DNA of 61,315 nucleotides from contig CAIXUG010000071.1 in NCBI GenBank assembly GCA_903922605.1, forward strand, positions 1 through 61,315. Reading direction: 5' to 3'. This document shows positions 60,757-61,315 of this stretch, one piece after another. This DNA is from an uncultured Verrucomicrobiota bacterium (lineage in GTDB: Bacteria; Verrucomicrobiota; Verrucomicrobiia; Limisphaerales; UBA9464). The position numbers and the translations under genes were made by a program. The stretch's first letter is position 1; each line of letters starts with the position of its first letter. The notes under the pieces are model-generated. The model made no database searches and had not been told where the DNA came from. It was given only the letters and a program-made list of their open reading frames with translations.

Positions 60757-61185
60757 TCAGAATCGATAGCCCAGCTTCACCCGGAAAGTACGACCGTCCT
60801 GCGGGATGGAATCCTGGGTGAAATCGGGCGAGACCGGGTCGCTGTAATGGCGGTCGAAAAGGTTGTAAACGCTGACGGAAATCTCCAGGCCCTTGGCCAG
60901 TTCCCGGGAGAACAGGGTCGCGTTGGCCAGCCAGTACGCGCCAACCCTGGCACCGCCGGCCGTCTGACGGTCACTCATGGCCTGCAGGTCGAAACTGGCA
61001 AAAACCTGGTCGCGCCAGACCGGCACGGAAAGCGCCAGCTTGGCGAGGTGCTCCGGAGAGTTGCTCAGCCGACTGCGCGTAACGGCGTCCCGGGTATCGG
61101 TAAAGGTGTAGCTATAGCGGTTTAATAAATTCTGTAGCTGATGAAAGCGACCGGCCCCGGTAATTTGGACCCAATCCATTAGCAC
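60757..61185 (-). pseudogene. C-terminal fragment of a TonB-dependent receptor
   Basis: The last 140 residues of a TonB-dependent outer-membrane receptor are clear: YSYTFTDTRDAVTRSRLSNS, PEHLAKLALSVPVW, EISVSVYNLFDRHYSDPVSP and the C-terminal FRVKLGYRF. Family receptors have 650-800 residues, so the plug and most of the barrel are missing. Upstream the frame meets TGA at 61192-61194, inside a hairpin repeat. The receptor was the first gene of the YfiR-kinase operon and has been cut. Any further piece past the window end would be separated by this stop. Confidence 0.8.
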
Positions 61186-61287
61186 CGGGCTTCAGCCCGG
61201 TGGCCGGTCCGCCCTCCGGCCCAGCCGTTTTAACGGCTTGTCGGGAATAGGCGGGGCCGTCGTCGCCGAAAAACGGTTGAAACCGTT
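61183..61287. repeat. Cluster of hairpins that interrupts the TonB-dependent receptor
   Basis: Perfect hairpins follow each other: CACCGGGCT-TC-AGCCCGGTG (61183-61202), GGCCGG/CCGGCC (61202-61221), AGCCGTT-TT-AACGGCT (61223-61238) and AACGGTT-GA-AACCGTT (61272-61287). The sequence to the window end (61315) holds no gene that I can see. The two AACGG-type hairpins share the core AACGGYT. Confidence 0.75.
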
Positions 61288-61315
61288 GGACCTCAAAGAT
61301 TCCCCACCCGGCTGA

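Overview
The window is GC-rich bacterial DNA that reads like a member of the Verrucomicrobiota, probably of the Limisphaerales/Pedosphaerales type. The evidence is a stand-alone prepilin-like protein with an [19 protein letters not shown] head and an H-X9-DG motif, PEP-CTERM proteins, a DUF1549/DUF1553 plus DUF1501 gene pair, FG-GAP/ASPIC-UnbV proteins, a BlaI/BlaR1-type pair and many short intergenic hairpins. No rRNA, CRISPR array or complete insertion sequence was seen. The phylum call is an inference from gene content.

Layout. 1-7,135 is accessory DNA: the tail of an unknown gene, an excisionase-like protein, a complete tyrosine recombinase, tRNA-Ile2(CAT) and a 28-bp copy of the tRNA 3' end 1.5 kb further on. 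Then come a YbjQ protein, two PEP-CTERM proteins, a lipoprotein, an IS1595-type transposase remnant and a duplicated block whose two copies lie exactly 3,013 bp apart. 7,136-15,060 holds a nucleoside permease, an exopolysaccharide-type set (MBOAT acyltransferase, SGNH partner, Wzy/ligase-like protein, GT4 glycosyltransferase) and an Old Yellow Enzyme. 15,285-23,678 holds a sugar kinase-MurQ fusion, two tandem 640-residue TM/TPR proteins, a holin-IV-type membrane protein, an L,D-transpeptidase and PanB. The MurQ fusion and the transpeptidase point to cell-wall work.

23,793-35,507 is the most regulatory part. A BlaI-type repressor overlaps a 1,131-residue protein that joins a BlaR1-type M56 peptidase to a secretin domain, with a BlaI-like operator inside the promoter. 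A redoxin/cytochrome/copper-oxygenase-like protein follows. Next is a LytS/LytTR two-component pair, and directly after it three LytTR-type sites at an exact 21-bp period precede two tandem FG-GAP/ASPIC-UnbV secreted proteins.

35,521-47,336 holds RtcB coupled to FabI, an AsmA-like protein, a methyltransferase/GT2/GT-C set, and a large cytochrome-type DUF1549/1553 gene separated from its DUF1501 partner by a small toxin-antitoxin pair. 47,771-61,315 holds a porin / phosphate-binding-like / chemoreceptor trio, a PQQ-type propeller protein, a stress-type glycine-zipper protein, a small secreted protein, a Kef-type antiporter and a leftward sensory operon (YfiR, CHASE8-type kinase, receiver-kinase). 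The TonB-dependent receptor that should head this operon is only a C-terminal fragment cut by a hairpin-rich repeat.

The best candidates for something undescribed are the BlaI / BlaR1-secretin pair and the LytTR-controlled FG-GAP pair. Both rest on sequence that can be seen directly plus family knowledge; their functions are inferred.
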